From assembly GCA_022925895.1 (NCBI GenBank), contig JAKSYS010000530.1, positions 1 to 43,682 of the forward strand: a DNA stretch of 43,682 nucleotides. The letters run 5' to 3'. Numbering within the stretch: position 1 is the first letter of the stretch; every line of letters starts with the position of its first letter. This stretch comes from Fragilaria crotonensis (lineage: Eukaryota > Bacillariophyta > Fragilariophyceae > Fragilariales > Fragilariaceae). A program made the translations under genes and the position numbers. Shown piece by piece: positions 42,112 through 43,682 of the stretch. A model generated the notes under the pieces. It made no database searches. It worked only from the letters and a program-made list of their open reading frames with translations, and was not told where the DNA came from.

Positions 42112-43004
42112 GTGAGCATGGGCGCCTGACTTTTCCTTGTATCCGATGTCGAGGAGCGCCTGATCAAGTCGCTGCCGTCGAACGGAGAGGAAAGCGGAAG
42201 TCCGTTCCGGCTCCTCCGGCCAAAGAAAGTCTTGAGCATCGTGAGCGTGAGGTTGTGGTCGTACTGACCTGCCGTCGTGAGCTCACGTGCGTCCTTGCGA
42301 TAATCAGCGGCGAGGGCTTGAGGTTTTCGCCGGCGTACTGGGACGGGTGGCGAGCCTTGATCGCGGCCTTCAGGTCTTCAAAGCGCGATCGACGTCGACT
42401 GGATCGTCTTGATGAGCTGGAGCCAGACGACGTGAAACGAGTCGTCGTCGTCCATTTCTCTTTGATCTTGCTCATGAGAGCGGGATCGAGACGAGAGAAG
42501 GAACTTGGTGGCGAGGTCGTTCGACTTGTCGTACTTGTCGTAACGAAGAATCTGCTGGGAGCTGAGAGTCTTTGCTGTCGCGACGGTGTAGCGAGAGTGG
42601 CTCCTGACGACGTTCGTCATCACGGAGGCTTTCGGGATCGGGGAGATAAGCGATGGTATCCATCCCACAACGAGATGGTCCCAAACGGCGTTCTGGAAGT
42701 CTACGAGACTGCTCGCTTGGGTAAATAGGTCGTCATGCCGGTACGACGGTTGTACCCCTTTGTGAGGCGGAGGCATGGACAGGGCGGAGTTGATTTGGTG
42801 ACGTGATGTCGTCGGCGCTCGGATCGAGGCCGACCCAACCAGGAGCTGGCTTACCGCCAGTCCAAGCGGACCAATCGTCCCTGGAAAGGAGACAATGTTG
42901 CCCATAATGGGCTTATCGGGCCTATCAGAGGCGACGATAGGGTCGGAGACAGGTGGCGTCGGGGACGCGGTGACGGGGTCAGAAGTTGGTGTCGGAGACG
43001 CCAT
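42112..43004 (-). CDS. Copia gag N-terminal region, frame-broken
   Basis: Start ATG at 43004 (MASPTPTSDPVTASPTPPVS), a Pro/Ser/Thr-rich leader, then a gag-like helical part (ASSLVDFQNAVWDHLVVGWI, SQQILRYDKYDKSNDLATKF). The frame changes near 42400-42470 (to SRFEDLKAAIKARHPSQYAG) and again near 42300-42150 before joining the zinc-knuckle frame. All pieces lie in the order expected of gag. Confidence 0.75.
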
Positions 43005-43324
43005 CTCGGAGATGGAACGAAGAGCGAGCTTGGAAGGTCTTAGAAAGCAAAGCACGGCGTGCTTTTAGATAAAATAGGTAGCCTAGTTGGTAACTTAGGC
43101 GCTCGGAGAGACTTGCTTGTAGGTTGGAAACCGTAGAGAAGATCAACGGGAGTTGACTTAGAGCTGCAGCGTAGACGATTGCGGAGCAATCGGGAAACAG
43201 ATCCTTGGAAAGGATCAACCTAAGTGTCCTTGGAAAGGAAACAACGAATTCCTTTAGAGAGGAATTGGCTTGCCTGGAAGGAAGCGTGAGGGGGTTAGCC
43301 TATAGATTGGGCAAAATAACCACT

Positions 43325-43632
43325 TGAGACTATCACCGGAGATGATACTCTAATCGTAGAAAATAGTACGTAGTACCGTAGGAAAATTACTGTAGGAAGG
43401 TTTCACACAAAGTACGTTCTGAGAAATTATAAGCTACAGTAAAATTCGGCACTCGATCGTATGAACGACAAACTCGTCGAACGTGTCAAGTGGCACTTGA
43501 CATTTCGGGTAGTTCGTACGAAATTAATTAGAGACCGGACAGTACAGCGTATCATGTTTCACATTTCGATGGATGACCTCACAGTAGCACAGTACAACGA
43601 TGGCATCGCAGTCCAGTGCAGCGTAGGTTTCA
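43325..43632 (-). repeat. 5' LTR of the copia element
   Basis: 308 bp, one mismatch to 36522-36829. It should carry the element's promoter. Confidence 0.95.
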
Positions 43633-43682
43633 ATTCAGATGAATTTGATTTCAGACGAGCACTGATTCCAAAACATTTCTTT
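43633..43682. other. Flank outside the copia element
   Basis: Fifty bases to the window end, too short to assign. The first five do not match the five bases left of the element. Confidence 0.4.

Larger units (their letters stand above)
36522..43632 (-). mobile_element. Ty1/copia LTR retrotransposon, full length, minus strand
   Basis: 7,111 bp bounded by two 308-bp direct repeats, beginning TGAAACC and ending GTCTCA in the sense of the element. Between them on the minus strand are gag with zinc knuckle, protease, integrase, reverse transcriptase and RNase H in copia order. A purine-rich tract (GGATGAAAAGG) abuts the 3' LTR at 36830-36840. After the 5' LTR, AGTGGTTATTTTGCCC is a possible primer-binding site. 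The five bases outside the LTRs (ATACT left, ATTCA right) do not match, so no target duplication is visible. The coding region carries several one-base frame changes. Confidence 0.93.

Noticed and set aside
1..43682. CRISPR arrays, bacterial promoters, riboswitches or a phage-like system
   Set aside because: No regularly spaced repeats. Introns, plastid presequences and gene families all indicate a eukaryotic nuclear genome.

Overview
The window looks like nuclear DNA of a diatom, most likely a pennate. Four observations support this: short GT..AG introns (66-132 bp); plastid-targeting presequences made of a signal peptide with a Phe-containing cleavage motif (18950-19705, 24005-24736, 31068-32033); a diatom-type membrane-anchored LRR protein N-terminus (7637-9545) and a protein of the diatom RGLE type (20327-21037); and a Ty1/copia element with the layout of diatom copia-like elements (36522-43632). 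The species cannot be read from the sequence.

Layout. 1-1048 holds the 5' part of a gamma-SNAP-like gene on the minus strand. 1049-6412 has no convincing gene but contains a nested inverted-repeat element (4684-5472) and small dispersed repeats. 6413-14762 is a mosaic of truncated, decayed gene pieces in alternating orientation: a phytanoyl-CoA dioxygenase-like piece (+), the midasin C-terminal region (+), the LRR protein N-terminus (-), a TRPC4AP-like C-terminus (+), the N-terminus of the splicing helicase PRP2/DHX16 (+), a FUBP-like KH protein with a 107-bp segment repeated four times inside a KH domain (+), and an acidic coiled-coil protein (-). The block is bracketed by related small repeats near 5539-5945 and 14982-15380.

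15926-32033 is an ordinary gene-rich stretch: type II peroxiredoxin (+), rhomboid protease (-), thylakoid-lumen cyclophilin (+), RGLE-type protein (-), plastid membrane protein (+), TLDc protein (-), nucleolar-type FKBP (-), zinc-knuckle TatD-like protein with degenerate metal ligands (-), and a plastid bifunctional-nuclease-like protein (-). Three or four of these act in the plastid; nothing suggests a shared pathway or operon. Many gene flanks carry palindromes built from GTACCTGGTAC. 33508-36215 is a DDE transposase gene with one intron. 36522-43632 is a complete-length copia element on the minus strand whose two 308-bp LTRs differ by one base.

Otherwise sound genes (gamma-SNAP, rhomboid, FKBP, TatD, transposase, copia gag-pol) are each interrupted by single-base frame changes, mostly in short homopolymers. 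This pattern suggests base-calling or assembly errors, so the frameshifts should not be read as pseudogenisation without raw-read support. The 6.4-14.8 kb block is different: it also carries nonsense substitutions, truncations and missing domains.
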